Positions 1-9,195 of a stretch of 64,000 nt of DNA are shown piece by piece. The position numbers and the translations under genes were made by a program. The notes beneath the pieces were generated by a model. That model was not told where the DNA came from, ran no database searches, and saw nothing but the letters and a program-made list of their open reading frames with translations. Source of the DNA: Candidatus Gastranaerophilales bacterium. Its GTDB lineage: Bacteria > Cyanobacteriota > Vampirovibrionia > Gastranaerophilales > Gastranaerophilaceae. The stretch spans positions 62,001 through 126,000 of the forward strand of contig CALUYY010000002.1 of assembly GCA_944325155.1 (NCBI GenBank). The letters are read 5' to 3'. Each line of letters begins with the position of its first letter. Within the stretch, counting starts at the first letter, position 1.

Positions 1-2569
1 TCAAGCCGATTTTGTGGCAGAATTTAACCGAATTGGGGTCTCCGCCGTGTTCGCCGCAAATGCCTCTTTTTAAGTTCGGTCTGACGGGCAGCGCTTTTGA
101 AAGTGCAATTTCCATTAACTGTCCGACACCTTTTGTATCCAGGGTTTCAAACGGGTTTGAAGGCAAAATTTTATCTTCAACATATTTTGCAAGGAATTTG
201 CCTTCGGCATCATCTCTTGAATATCCGAATGTCATCTGCGTTAAATCGTTTGTTCCGAATGAGAAGAATTCCGCATATTTTGCAACTTCATCTGCCGTGA
301 GCGCGGCACGGGGAATTTCAATCATCGTACCGAACATATATTCAACACATACGCCCTTTTCGTCCATAACTTCTTTTGCAACTTTTTCAAGAAGCTCTCT
401 GTCAATTTTTAATTCATTAACATGGGATATTAAAGGAATCATAACTTCGGGTTTAACTTCAAGCCCCTCTTTTTTAAGATCGCAAGCCGCTTCAAAAATT
501 GCTCTTACCTGCATTTCGTTAATTTCGGGGAACATAAGCCCTAATCTGCAGCCTCTTAAGCCCATCATCGGGTTTGATTCCGATAATTCTTCAACCGTAT
601 GCAATAAAGCTTCTTTTTCGCTTGCATCTTTTCCCAGTGCCTTAAGTGCGGCAACTTCCGCTATTAATGTTTCTTTATCGGGTAAAAATTCATGGAGCGG
701 GGGGTCAAGAAGTCTTATTGTCATGGGATACCCGTTTAAGGCTTTAAACATATCTTTAAAGTCTTGATATTGCATTGGAAGAAGTTTTGATAAAGCTTCC
801 TTTCTTGCTTCTTTTGTGCCTGCAATAATCATTTTTTGAACCCACGGGAGCCTTGAAGGATCCATAAACATATGTTCAGTTCTGCATAAACCGACGCCTT
901 TTGCGCCTAATTTAAGAGCGTTTTGAACATCTAAAGGTGTGTCTGCATTTGCTCTTACGGTTAAAGTTTTAAATTCATCAACCCATTTAAATAAGGTTTC
1001 AAAATTTTCATCCATAGTAGCACTCATTGTTTTGACTTCGCCCGCCATAACTTCGCCGGTTCCGCCGTCAAGCGAAATAATATCGTTTTCATGGTAAATT
1101 GTGCCGTCTGCGGCGGTAAGCGTTTTATTTGCAAGGTCGATTTTTAAATCTTCACATCCCGAAACACAGGGTTTGCCCATGCCTTTTGCAACAACGGCAG
1201 CATGGCTTGTCATACCGCCTCTTAAAGTTAAAACGCCTTGAGAAGCAATCATACCGTGGATGTCATCCGGGCAGGTTTCAATTCTGACCAGAATAACTTT
1301 TTCGCCCGCTTCGCCTCTTTTTGCCGCTTCATCGGTATCAAAAACGATTTTACCTATTGCGGCACCCGGAGATGCATTTAAACCCTGAGCGATTTTATGA
1401 GCTTCTTTTTTTGCTTTGGGGTCGAATGAAGGAAGAAGTAATTGATATAATTGATATGCATCAACGAGTTCAACCGCTCTTTCTCTTGTGATAATTCCTT
1501 CATTTGCCATCTCAACCGCAATTCTGACGGCAGCTGCCGCGGTTCTTTTGCCGTTTCTTGTTTGAAGGATGTATAATTTGCCTTTTTCAATCGTAAATTC
1601 CATATCCTGAACATCTTTATAATGTTTTTCAAGGTTTTTTGCGATTTCTACGTATTGTTTGTATAATTCGGGCATTTCATTTTCAAGCTCCGATATCGGT
1701 TTCGGGGTTCTTATTCCCGCAACGACATCTTCGCCCTGTGCGTTTGTTAAATATTCGCCGTAAAATTTGTTTTCGCCCGTTGCGGGGTTTCTTGTAAAGG
1801 ATACGCCTGTTGCACAGTCATTTCCCATATTCCCGAATACCATGGTTTGAACGTTAACCGCCGTTCCGTAGTTGTGGTCAATTTTGTTTAAGTTTCTGTA
1901 TGCAACGGCTCTGGGGATATTCCAGCTTCTGAATACCGCCTCGATTGCTTCCTGCAATTGAATATAAGGGTCTTGCGGAAATTCTTTTCCCGTTTCTTTT
2001 TTAATTATTTCTTTATATACGGGAATTAAAGATTTTAAGCCTTCGGCCGAAACTTCAGCATCCGTTTTGACGCCTTCTTTTTCTTTAACTTTATCAAGTT
2101 CTTCTTCAAATTTATTTCTTTCAATGTCCCAGGCAACCGAGCCGAACATTGTTAAAAATCTTCTGTAACTGTCATAACAAAATCTTTCATTGTTTGTAAG
2201 ATTTATCATCCCTTGAAGTGTGTCATCGTTAAGCCCGAGGTTTAAAATCGTTTCCATCATGCCGGGCATTGATAATCTTGCTCCGGATCTGACCGATACC
2301 AACAAGGGGTTTTCGCTGCAGCCGAATTTTTTGCCCGCCTGGTTTTCAACATCTTTTAACAATTCTTTAACTTCATTCATTAAGCCCTCGGGCATTTTGT
2401 TTCCGTTATTGATATATTCCATGCAGGTTTCCGTTGTAATCGTAAGCCCGGGGGGCACGGGAAGTCCCGCATTTGTCATTTCCGCAAGGTTTGCGCCTTT
2501 ACCGCCCAAAAGTTCACGCATATCTGCGTTTCCTTCTCTAAAAAGCCAAACTCTTTTGTTGTTTGTCAT
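1..2569 (-). CDS. ppdK: Pyruvate, phosphate dikinase (3' end cut off by window edge)
   Basis: Interconverts pyruvate + ATP + Pi and PEP + AMP + PPi in the cytosol, linking glycolysis and gluconeogenesis. About 856 codons are visible; family members run to about 875-880, so roughly the last 20 residues lie outside. The N-terminal ATP-binding half opens with GGKGANLAEM. The phosphohistidine domain carries GGMTSHAAVVAKG with His456, matching the catalytic His455 of the clostridial enzyme. The C-terminal PEP/pyruvate barrel contains GICGEHGG with the catalytic Cys at about 838. The start ATG is preceded by an AGGAGA Shine-Dalgarno. Transcribed divergently from the ATP-grasp gene across a 187-base spacer. 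Identification is secure; the preferred direction in vivo cannot be read from sequence. Confidence 0.97.
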   Translation of the reverse strand, partial: MTNNKRVWLFREGNADMRELLGGKGANLAEMTNAGLPVPPGLTITTETCMEYINNGNKMPEGLMNEVKELLKDVENQAGKKFGCSENPLLVSVRSGARLSMPGMMETILNLGLNDDTLQGMINLTNNERFCYDSYRRFLTMFGSVAWDIERNKFEEELDKVKEKEGVKTDAEVSAEGLKSLIPVYKEIIKKETGKEFPQDPYIQLQEAIEAVFRSWNIPRAVAYRNLNKIDHNYGTAVNVQTMVFGNMGNDCATGVSFTRNPATGENKFYGEYLTNAQGEDVVAGIRTPKPISELENEMPELYKQYVEIAKNLEKHYKDVQDMEFTIEKGKLYILQTRNGKRTAAAAVRIAVEMANEGIITRERAVELVDAYQLYQLLLPSFDPKAKKEAHKIAQGLNASPGAAIGKIVFDTDEAAKRGEAGEKVILVRIETCPDDIHGMIASQGVLTLRGGMTSHAAVVAKGMGKPCVSGCEDLKIDLANKTLTAADGTIYHENDIISLDGGTGEVMAGEVKTMSATMDENFETLFKWVDEFKTLTVRANADTPLDVQNALKLGAKGVGLCRTEHMFMDPSRLPWVQKMIIAGTKEARKEALSKLLPMQYQDFKDMFKALNGYPMTIRLLDPPLHEFLPDKETLIAEVAALKALGKDASEKEALLHTVEELSESNPMMGLRGCRLGLMFPEINEMQVRAIFEAACDLKKEGLEVKPEVMIPLISHVNELKIDRELLEKVAKEVMDEKGVCVEYMFGTMIEIPRAALTADEVAKYAEFFSFGTNDLTQMTFGYSRDDAEGKFLAKYVEDKILPSNPFETLDTKGVGQLMEIALSKALPVRPNLKRGICGEHGGDPNSVKFCHKIGL

Positions 2570-2756
2570 CTGTTTCTCCTTATCACTTCTGCTTTTTGGT
2601 TTAGTCATCCCGACAACACTTTTAAAATTCTTTTAAAAAAGATAAAAGTTATGTCAATTCTATCAAAAAAAATGACCGCATTCAAGGTTTCAATAATATC
2701 TTTATTTTTGATTTTTTATTATAATTTTTTTATTAACAGAATTGAGGCGGTTTTAT

Positions 2757-3914
2757 ATGAGTATGTTTATTTTGGATAATCCTTTTATATCTGATTTTCT
2801 TTTTTCAACGGTAAATAATAATTCTTATCCCGTTTTATCCAACCCTCTCGTTGACGGCAGGGTTACAAACCCCGTTAAATCGGATATTGCAAAAGAATTA
2901 TTGAATAAAATCAAAAACCCGAAAATTTATACAAATTCAGAAAATTCAATAAACTGGATTTTATCAAATTTAAACGATACAAACCTTCCTTCATATATTT
3001 CCTTATTTAAAGACAAGGTTAAATTCAGAGAGCTTTTAAAAGAAATATATCCCGATTTTTTCTATAAAAAATTTTCATACGATGAATTATCTTCTTTAAA
3101 TAAAGACGATTTTAAATATCCTTTTGTAATAAAACCCTCCGTAGGTTTTTTAAGTTTCGGCGTTTATACGGTTTATGAAAAAGATGAATTTGAAGGTGTT
3201 ATCTCTAAAATAAAATCCGATATGGAAAAAGTTAAGCAAACTTTCCCCAAAGAAGTTCTGAATTCGGATAACTTTATAATCGAAGAATTTATAAAAGGCG
3301 AAGAATATGCAATTGACGCATATTATGACGACAATTCAAACCCCGTTATATTAAATATCTTTAAACATCCTTTTTATGATAAATATGACGTTTCCGACAG
3401 AATGTATATTACAAGCCCTTCAATAATAAAAGAAAATTTTGAATTATTTAACGATTTATTGATTAAAATCGGAAAAATTACAAATCTTAAAAATTTTCCG
3501 ATGCATTTGGAGCTTAGGAAAGATAATTCAAAAGTTATTCCGATTGAAGTTAATCCTTTGAGATTTGCGGGCTGGTGCACGACCGATTTGGCGTATTATG
3601 CGTACGGAATTAATATTTATGAATATTACATGAATAATAAAACGCCTAATTGGGATGAAATTTATTTTCAAAATAAAGATTTTATTTATGCTTTTGTTAT
3701 GGGCGAAGTTCCCCTTGATATAACTAAAAATGATATAATATCATTTGATATTGAATCATTTAAAAAAGATACAAATGCTCAAATTTTAAATGCAAGAGAA
3801 TTTGATTATAAAACAAAACCGATGTTTTGCGTTTTATTTATTAAGGCAGACGATTATGAATCAATAAAACATATTTTAAAAACGGATATTAAAAAATATA
3901 TTAAGCTGAAATAA
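2757..3914 (+). CDS. ATP-grasp domain carboxylate-amine ligase-like protein
   Basis: A 385-residue ATP-grasp protein. Seen: the nucleotide-binding lobe with YPFVIKPSVGFLSFGVY (about residues 118-134), the acidic strand FIIEEFIKGEEYAIDAYYDD (about 175-195), and a metal-binding end IPIEVNPLRFAG (about 260-272). Family members join a carboxylate to an amine or thiol through an acyl-phosphate. The substrate cannot be inferred here. An in-frame TTG exists 15 bases upstream, but the ATG is preferred because GAGGCGG sits 6 bases before it. The downstream TPR-TonB gene follows after 4 bases, so they are probably co-transcribed. Alternatives are a peptide ligase or an amino-acid ligase of the carB/purK-like superfamily. 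Confidence 0.8.
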   Translation: MSMFILDNPFISDFLFSTVNNNSYPVLSNPLVDGRVTNPVKSDIAKELLNKIKNPKIYTNSENSINWILSNLNDTNLPSYISLFKDKVKFRELLKEIYPDFFYKKFSYDELSSLNKDDFKYPFVIKPSVGFLSFGVYTVYEKDEFEGVISKIKSDMEKVKQTFPKEVLNSDNFIIEEFIKGEEYAIDAYYDDNSNPVILNIFKHPFYDKYDVSDRMYITSPSIIKENFELFNDLLIKIGKITNLKNFPMHLELRKDNSKVIPIEVNPLRFAGWCTTDLAYYAYGINIYEYYMNNKTPNWDEIYFQNKDFIYAFVMGEVPLDITKNDIISFDIESFKKDTNAQILNAREFDYKTKPMFCVLFIKADDYESIKHILKTDIKKYIKLK

Positions 3915-3918
3915 AAAG

Positions 3919-5139
3919 ATGAATTTTAAAAAAGAATTTGATATAGATAAAGATTTTTTTACCGAGCAGCCTGCTGTTCACTTAAAAAGAAAACTTGCAC
4001 TCAAAGTTTTTCTTTTTGTTTTAATTGTAACGCTTATTATTCTTTGTTATTTTGCTTTTTCTTCAAGTTTTAACACAAGGTTCGGCTCCGCAAACGTTAA
4101 CGGCGAACAGGTCAGTTTGAAAGATGCAAATAATTTCTTTTTTGATGCCATAAGTTATTATGAAGACGGAAATTATGAAAAAGCTCTTGAATATTTTAAT
4201 AAGCAGATTCAGATCGTTGACGATCCGGATTCATATTGCTACATCGGAAAAATTTATCTTGAACAAAATGATGAGGCTCTTGCCATTGAATATTTTAAAA
4301 ATGCCCTTAAATTTAAACCCGATATGTTTGAAGCGAACTATGAACTCGGGAAAATTTATTATTCCCTGAATGATTTTAAAAATGCTTCAAAATATTTAAC
4401 TCTTGCAAGCACCCAAAGGCTTGATAATGTTGAAGTTTTAACTTTAACCGCAGAATCTTACAGGCAATCCGGGCGTGCTGATGATGCGATTAAATTGTTT
4501 GAGCAGATTTTGGCGCTTGAGCCGACAAGCACGTTTGCAAACATAAAAATCGGTGAAATTTATTTTCAAAGGCTTCAGTATAAAAAAGCAAGCGGTTATT
4601 TTGAGGAAGCGCTTTTTATCTCGTTTGACGAAAATACGGCACTTATGCTTGCAAAGTGTTATTTTGAGCTCGGAAGTTTAGAAGAAGCAATATCAATTGC
4701 GGATGAAATTTTAGCTTTGAATAAAGATAATAAACAGGCGCAATCTTTAAAAAGAGCGGCTGAATATAAGATGGGTTTATCCAAAAAAGACCGTGAACAA
4801 AAAGAAAATAAAACCGAAGACGTTGATAATAACCTTCAACAAATGCCGCCTGATCCTAATATCGTTAATGCATATATTAAAGATATTGAAATGTCCATTA
4901 AATTAAATTGGACTCCGCCCGTCGGGTCAAACTTAAAAAAAGCAACGGTTAAATTTACCGTAAATAAAGATGGCGAGCTTGTTTCGAATGTTATTTATTT
5001 ATCAAGCGGTTTAATAGAATTTGATAAATCCGTTTTGGATGCAATTGAAATGTCAAAGCCTTATCCGCCGCTGCCTGAAAGTCTTGGGCGTGATACTTTG
5101 GATATTTTATTTACGTTCGATTATAACGTTAATCCCTAA
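3919..5139 (+). CDS. Membrane-anchored TPR protein with C-terminal TonB domain
   Basis: 406 residues in three parts. A short cytoplasmic N-terminus with one membrane segment (about residues 26-47) is followed by a run of about six tetratricopeptide repeats (about 70-285, with repeated A..YF..AL and EANYELGKIYY patterns). A linker leads to a C-terminal TonB-like domain (about 325-402, containing IKLNWTPP and the VKFTVNKDGELV strand, ending YPPLPESL). TonB C-terminal domains contact outer-membrane proteins, so the topology suggests a periplasmic scaffold spanning from inner membrane toward the outer membrane. No ExbB/ExbD genes are nearby, so energy coupling is uncertain. It sits 4 bases after the ATP-grasp gene. 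Confidence 0.8.
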   Translation: MNFKKEFDIDKDFFTEQPAVHLKRKLALKVFLFVLIVTLIILCYFAFSSSFNTRFGSANVNGEQVSLKDANNFFFDAISYYEDGNYEKALEYFNKQIQIVDDPDSYCYIGKIYLEQNDEALAIEYFKNALKFKPDMFEANYELGKIYYSLNDFKNASKYLTLASTQRLDNVEVLTLTAESYRQSGRADDAIKLFEQILALEPTSTFANIKIGEIYFQRLQYKKASGYFEEALFISFDENTALMLAKCYFELGSLEEAISIADEILALNKDNKQAQSLKRAAEYKMGLSKKDREQKENKTEDVDNNLQQMPPDPNIVNAYIKDIEMSIKLNWTPPVGSNLKKATVKFTVNKDGELVSNVIYLSSGLIEFDKSVLDAIEMSKPYPPLPESLGRDTLDILFTFDYNVNP

Positions 5140-5218
5140 ACTACCCGATTGGGTTATATATTTTTATCTGTAATTATTGTTTTATATTTTTGTGGATGCT
5201 TATACGAGGCAATGAAAA

Positions 5219-5890
5219 TTGAATAACAACAATAATGAAATTACGGTTTCTCTGGTTGAAGATTGTCTTTTGACCAGAATTTCGCTTAAACATTCTCTTT
5301 CCTGTATTAAAGGAATTAAGATTTTAAGCGATTTTGATAACGCAAAAGACTGCATTAATTCCCTGGAGAAAAATCCCGTTAACATTATTTTGATGGATTT
5401 GGATTTAATCGGCATGAACGGAATTGAGGCAACAACTTTAATCAAGAAAAAATTCCCCGATATTAAAATTATAATTTTAACCCTTCATAATACAAAAGAT
5501 ATGTTTACCGCTTGCATGTTCTCGGGTGCAAGCGGTTTTGTCGTTAAAAACGTTCAATCGGACAAGCTTGTTCAGATTATAAGAAGCGTATATTTCGGCG
5601 CCTATTGGTTTGACCCTCTCTTTTTTACTGCGCATAAAGAAGTTTTCCCCAAGCCCGATTCTTTTGATTTAAGACACCTTTACGATAAAAAGGTTTCATA
5701 TGACCTTACGGTAAGAGAGCTTGAAGTTTTAAAACTTGTTGTTGAAGGAAAAACTAACACCGAAATTGCAAAAGAGATGATTGTAAGCACAAATACCGCT
5801 AAGGCGCATGTTGGAAATATTTTAAATAAAATGCATGTTTCAGACCGTGTTCAGGCTGCGGTTAAGGCGGTTAAAGCAAATATTATATAA
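5219..5890 (+). CDS. NarL/FixJ-family two-component response regulator
   Basis: 223 residues. The receiver domain (about 8-125) has the acidic pair E14/D15, phospho-acceptor Asp60 in IILMDLDLIGMNG, and Lys near 110 in GFVVKNV. A linker leads to a LuxR-type helix-turn-helix (about 155-220: LTVRELEVLKLVVEGKTNTE, then AKAHVGNILNKM). Expected to bind DNA when phosphorylated. No histidine kinase is adjacent, so it is an orphan regulator here. The start is TTG, with GAGG 9 bases upstream; the only nearby ATG is out of frame and stops at once. It lies 80 bases after the TPR-TonB gene, probably with its own promoter. Confidence 0.92.
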   Translation: MNNNNNEITVSLVEDCLLTRISLKHSLSCIKGIKILSDFDNAKDCINSLEKNPVNIILMDLDLIGMNGIEATTLIKKKFPDIKIIILTLHNTKDMFTACMFSGASGFVVKNVQSDKLVQIIRSVYFGAYWFDPLFFTAHKEVFPKPDSFDLRHLYDKKVSYDLTVRELEVLKLVVEGKTNTEIAKEMIVSTNTAKAHVGNILNKMHVSDRVQAAVKAVKANII

Positions 5891-5916
5891 TATTATTCTT
5901 TTAATTTAATTCGTTT

Positions 5917-5928
5917 TATAATATTTTT
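5917..5928 (+). promoter_or_regulatory. -10 box six bases before uvrA ATG (predicted leaderless start)
   Basis: TATAAT followed by six bases and then the uvrA ATG, with no Shine-Dalgarno between. Transcription starting 7 bases after the box would begin on the start codon. No convincing -35 is seen. One of seven such arrangements in this window. Confidence 0.55.
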
Positions 5929-8775
5929 ATGAACGATAAAATTGTTATAAAAGGTGCAAGGCAGCACAATTTAAAAGATATTTCGCTTGAGCTTCCCAAA
6001 GACAAGCTTATTGTCTTTACGGGTGTTTCGGGTTCGGGCAAAAGCTCTCTTGCTTTTGATACGATTTTTGCGGAAGGTCAAAGAAGATATGTTGAAAGTT
6101 TATCAACATATGCAAGACAATTTCTCGGACAGATGGATAAACCCGATGTCGATTCAATTGACGGATTGTCGCCCGCTATTTCAATTGACCAGAAATCAAC
6201 AACAAATAACCCCAGATCAACAGTCGGCACCATTACTGAAATCTATGATTATTTAAGGCTTTTATACGCAAGAGCCGGTATTGCGCATTGTCCCGAGTGC
6301 GGAAAAGAAATAATGCCCCAGACGATTGATGAAATTGTATCAAAAATAACATCATTACCCGAAGGAACAAAAATTCAAATAATTTCTCCCGTTATAAGAG
6401 GCAAAAAGGGGGAATATCAAAATGTTTTTTCGGCCCTGAAACAGGAAGGGTTCGTAAGGGTCAGAGCGGACGGCGTTATATATAATCTTGATGAAGATGA
6501 TATAGTTTTGGAAAAAAATAAAAAGCATAATATTGATGTTGTAATAGACAGAATTATCGTAAAACCCTCAAGCCATTCAAGAATATTTGACAGTGTGCAA
6601 ACAGCCCTTATGAGATCCGAAGGGCTTGTTGCCGTTGATATTATAGGGGGCGAAGAAAAACTCTATTCCGAAAAATTAAACTGCCCCGATTGTAATTTAA
6701 GTTTTGAAGAATTGTCCCCCAGAATGTTCAGTTTTAATGCACCATACGGCGCCTGCAAGGTTTGTAACGGCCTCGGGGCTCATTATGAGGTTGTGCATGA
6801 GCTTGTTGTTCCGGATGAAACAAAATCAATAAATGAAGGCGCAATATATCCCTGGCATAAAACGGGAAATAAATATTATCTTGATGTATTAAATTCCGTC
6901 TGCGAACACTACGGCATTGACCCGGATAAGCCTTTTAAATCTCTTTCTCCCGCTCAAAAAGGAATAATATTATACGGAAATGACAACGAAATAATTAAAA
7001 TGCGCTATCCCGATTTCGGAACCAAAACAATAAGGACTCATTATCACCCTTATATTGGCGTTATTCCTTATATGATGAAAAAATTTGAGCAATCGGATTC
7101 GGAATTAATAAGGGCGGAAATTCAAAAGTATATGGGTGAAATTGAATGTAAATCATGTCATGGTGCAAGGTTAAATCCTTTTGTTTTATCCGTTACGGTA
7201 AACAATAAAAACATTGATGAATTCTGTTCAATGTCAATATCTGATGCTTATCAATTTATAGAAGATTTATATCTTTGTCTTGATGATTTCAAATTAAATA
7301 TTGTAAGACAGGTTCTCGATGAAATCAGAGCAAGATTAAAATTTTTGCTTGATGTGGGGCTGTCTTATCTTACTTTAAAAAGAAAAGCTTCAACTCTCTC
7401 GGGCGGCGAATCACAGAGAATTCGTCTTGCAACTCAAATAGGAAGCGGATTATCAGGCGTTTTATACGTTCTTGACGAACCTTCAATCGGGCTTCATCAA
7501 AAAGATAACGATATGCTTATAAAAACTCTTATTAAATTAAGAAACTTAGGCAACACCTTAATTGTCGTCGAACACGATGAAGATACGATAAGAAATGCCG
7601 ATTATATAGTTGATATCGGTCCCAAGGCTGGAACGTCCGGCGGAAATATTATTGCAAAAGGCTCGATTAAAGATATAGTATCAACAAAAGAATCAATTAC
7701 CGGAAGATATTTATCGGGTGTTGACGAAATTAAGCTTCCCGATGATACAAGACTGGGTAACGGCAATTTTTTGGAAATCAAAGATGCATATTTGAATAAT
7801 TTAAAACATATTGATGTCAATATTCCTCTCGGGAAAATTGTTGCCGTTACGGGTGTTTCGGGGTCCGGAAAATCAACACTCGTTAATGATATTTTATATG
7901 AATATGCGCTTCACAAATTAAGGGGAAACCGCCCGAAACCAATCGGGGTAGGCGAGATTAAGGGTTTTGAAAATATAGATAAGGTTGTTATGGTCGATCA
8001 ATCTCCGATAGGAAGAACGCCAAGGTCAAATCCCGCAACATATACGGAACTTTTTAACCACATAAGAGATTTATTTGCGCAGACAAACGAAGCAAAAGTA
8101 AGAGGATACAAACAGGGGCGTTTCAGTTTTAACGTTAAAGGCGGAAGATGTGAAAAATGTAAAGGCGACGGCGTTTTAAAAATTGAGATGAACTTTTTAT
8201 CCGATGTTTACGTTAAATGCGATGTTTGCAAAGGAAAAAGATATAACTCGGAAACCCTCGAAGTTAAATATAAAGGAAAAAGCATATCCGATGTTCTTGA
8301 TATGACGGTGGAAGAAGCGCTTGAATTTTTTAAAAATATACCGAAGATTAAATCACGCCTTCAAACTTTATATGATGTCGGGCTTGATTATATAAAACTC
8401 GGACAAAGCGCAACAACACTATCCGGCGGTGAAGCGCAGAGAATTAAGCTTGCGCTTGAATTAAATAAAAGAGCAACGGGAAAAACATTATACATAATGG
8501 ATGAACCCTCTGTCGGGCTTCATTGGTACGATGTTGATAAACTTGTTAAAATTCTGCAAAAACTTGCGGATTCCGGAAACAGTATTTTAATTATTGAACA
8601 TAATCTTGATATTATTAAATGTGCCGATTATATAATTGATCTTGGCCCCGATGGCGGTGATTTCGGCGGTCAGGTCGTTGCAAAAGGAAGTTTAAAACAA
8701 ATTATAAAATCAAAAAATTCATATACGGCAAAATTTTTGGATGAATATTTAACAAGAGATAAAATTACCGTCTAG
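5929..8775 (+). CDS. uvrA: Excinuclease ABC subunit A (UvrA)
   Basis: 948 residues, full length. DNA-damage recognition ATPase of nucleotide excision repair, working with UvrB and UvrC. Two ABC ATPase modules are visible: Walker A GVSGSGKSS at about 32-40, signature LSGGESQRIRLATQIGSG near 490, then a second Walker A GVSGSGKST at about 642 and signature LSGGEAQRIKLALEL near 830. Zinc-binding cysteine pairs occur in HCPECGKE and CEKCKGDG...CDVCKG. The partner uvrC lies about 50 kb away in this window and uvrB is not seen. The ATG has no Shine-Dalgarno and a -10 box directly upstream, suggesting a leaderless message. Stop codon is TAG. Confidence 0.98.
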   Translation: MNDKIVIKGARQHNLKDISLELPKDKLIVFTGVSGSGKSSLAFDTIFAEGQRRYVESLSTYARQFLGQMDKPDVDSIDGLSPAISIDQKSTTNNPRSTVGTITEIYDYLRLLYARAGIAHCPECGKEIMPQTIDEIVSKITSLPEGTKIQIISPVIRGKKGEYQNVFSALKQEGFVRVRADGVIYNLDEDDIVLEKNKKHNIDVVIDRIIVKPSSHSRIFDSVQTALMRSEGLVAVDIIGGEEKLYSEKLNCPDCNLSFEELSPRMFSFNAPYGACKVCNGLGAHYEVVHELVVPDETKSINEGAIYPWHKTGNKYYLDVLNSVCEHYGIDPDKPFKSLSPAQKGIILYGNDNEIIKMRYPDFGTKTIRTHYHPYIGVIPYMMKKFEQSDSELIRAEIQKYMGEIECKSCHGARLNPFVLSVTVNNKNIDEFCSMSISDAYQFIEDLYLCLDDFKLNIVRQVLDEIRARLKFLLDVGLSYLTLKRKASTLSGGESQRIRLATQIGSGLSGVLYVLDEPSIGLHQKDNDMLIKTLIKLRNLGNTLIVVEHDEDTIRNADYIVDIGPKAGTSGGNIIAKGSIKDIVSTKESITGRYLSGVDEIKLPDDTRLGNGNFLEIKDAYLNNLKHIDVNIPLGKIVAVTGVSGSGKSTLVNDILYEYALHKLRGNRPKPIGVGEIKGFENIDKVVMVDQSPIGRTPRSNPATYTELFNHIRDLFAQTNEAKVRGYKQGRFSFNVKGGRCEKCKGDGVLKIEMNFLSDVYVKCDVCKGKRYNSETLEVKYKGKSISDVLDMTVEEALEFFKNIPKIKSRLQTLYDVGLDYIKLGQSATTLSGGEAQRIKLALELNKRATGKTLYIMDEPSVGLHWYDVDKLVKILQKLADSGNSILIIEHNLDIIKCADYIIDLGPDGGDFGGQVVAKGSLKQIIKSKNSYTAKFLDEYLTRDKITV

Positions 8776-8846
8776 GTTTTATTTTTGTCGGATTTAAAAT
8801 TTTATAATTTTCTTTATGCTTCTTTTGTAAAAGAAAGGAGCATATT

Positions 8847-9134
8847 ATGTCAGATAAAATTTATGATGCAATTTATAAAATTGCAAAACAAACGGAATCC
8901 GATGTCATTATAATCTGGACAGGACATCTTAAAATTCAGGGGCTTTTATTGGATTGCGAAGATTCAAAATGTTTAAATGATATTATTACCCTTCAGGATG
9001 TTACCGTTAAATGCCACAAACATCATAAAGAAAATGAAAATGAAGAAAATCAGGGCAAACATTTTAAATGGATTAATATCCCCTCATGTAAAATTGATGC
9101 ATTTACTTTTAAATGCTGCAGTTTGGATGATTAG
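8847..9134 (+). CDS. Hypothetical 95-residue Cys/His-containing protein
   Basis: Not recognised. A small soluble protein beginning MSDKIYDAIYKIAKQ, with five cysteines (two in a CCSLDD tail) and a His-rich stretch KCHKHHKENENE in the middle. The first half has alternating hydrophobic residues (DVIIIWTGHLKIQGLLLDC) that look like a small beta barrel. Metal binding is possible but inferred only from composition. Translation is well supported: AAAGGAG lies 7 bases before the ATG, and a clear terminator follows the stop codon. It stands alone between uvrA and trhP. Confidence 0.75.
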   Translation: MSDKIYDAIYKIAKQTESDVIIIWTGHLKIQGLLLDCEDSKCLNDIITLQDVTVKCHKHHKENENEENQGKHFKWINIPSCKIDAFTFKCCSLDD

Positions 9135-9145
9135 CCATATTATAG

Positions 9146-9180
9146 AGGCGGTAATTTTACCGCCTTAAAATTTATTTTTT
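9146..9180 (+). terminator. Rho-independent terminator
   Basis: Perfect inverted repeat AGGCGGTAA/TTACCGCCT followed by a T-rich tract, 12 bases after the stop codon of the 95-residue gene. The T tract runs straight into the predicted trhP promoter. Confidence 0.85.
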
Positions 9181-9195
9181 TGTTATTATTTAGTT
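9181..9195 (+). promoter_or_regulatory. Extended -10 six bases before trhP ATG (predicted leaderless start)
   Basis: TGT then TATTAT then six bases, then ATG. No Shine-Dalgarno is present, and the preceding terminator separates this gene from its upstream neighbour, so a promoter here is needed. Confidence 0.55.

Noticed and set aside
12-767. Long + strand open frame of 251 codons
   Set aside because: It lies entirely antisense to the conserved ppdK reading frame and has no family features.
2220-2636. 138-codon + strand frame
   Set aside because: Antisense to the N-terminal part of ppdK; no ribosome site.
2700-2757. Leaderless start for the ATP-grasp gene
   Set aside because: A TATAAT is present but 31 bases before the ATG, and a GAGGCGG ribosome site follows, so it is an ordinary leadered gene.
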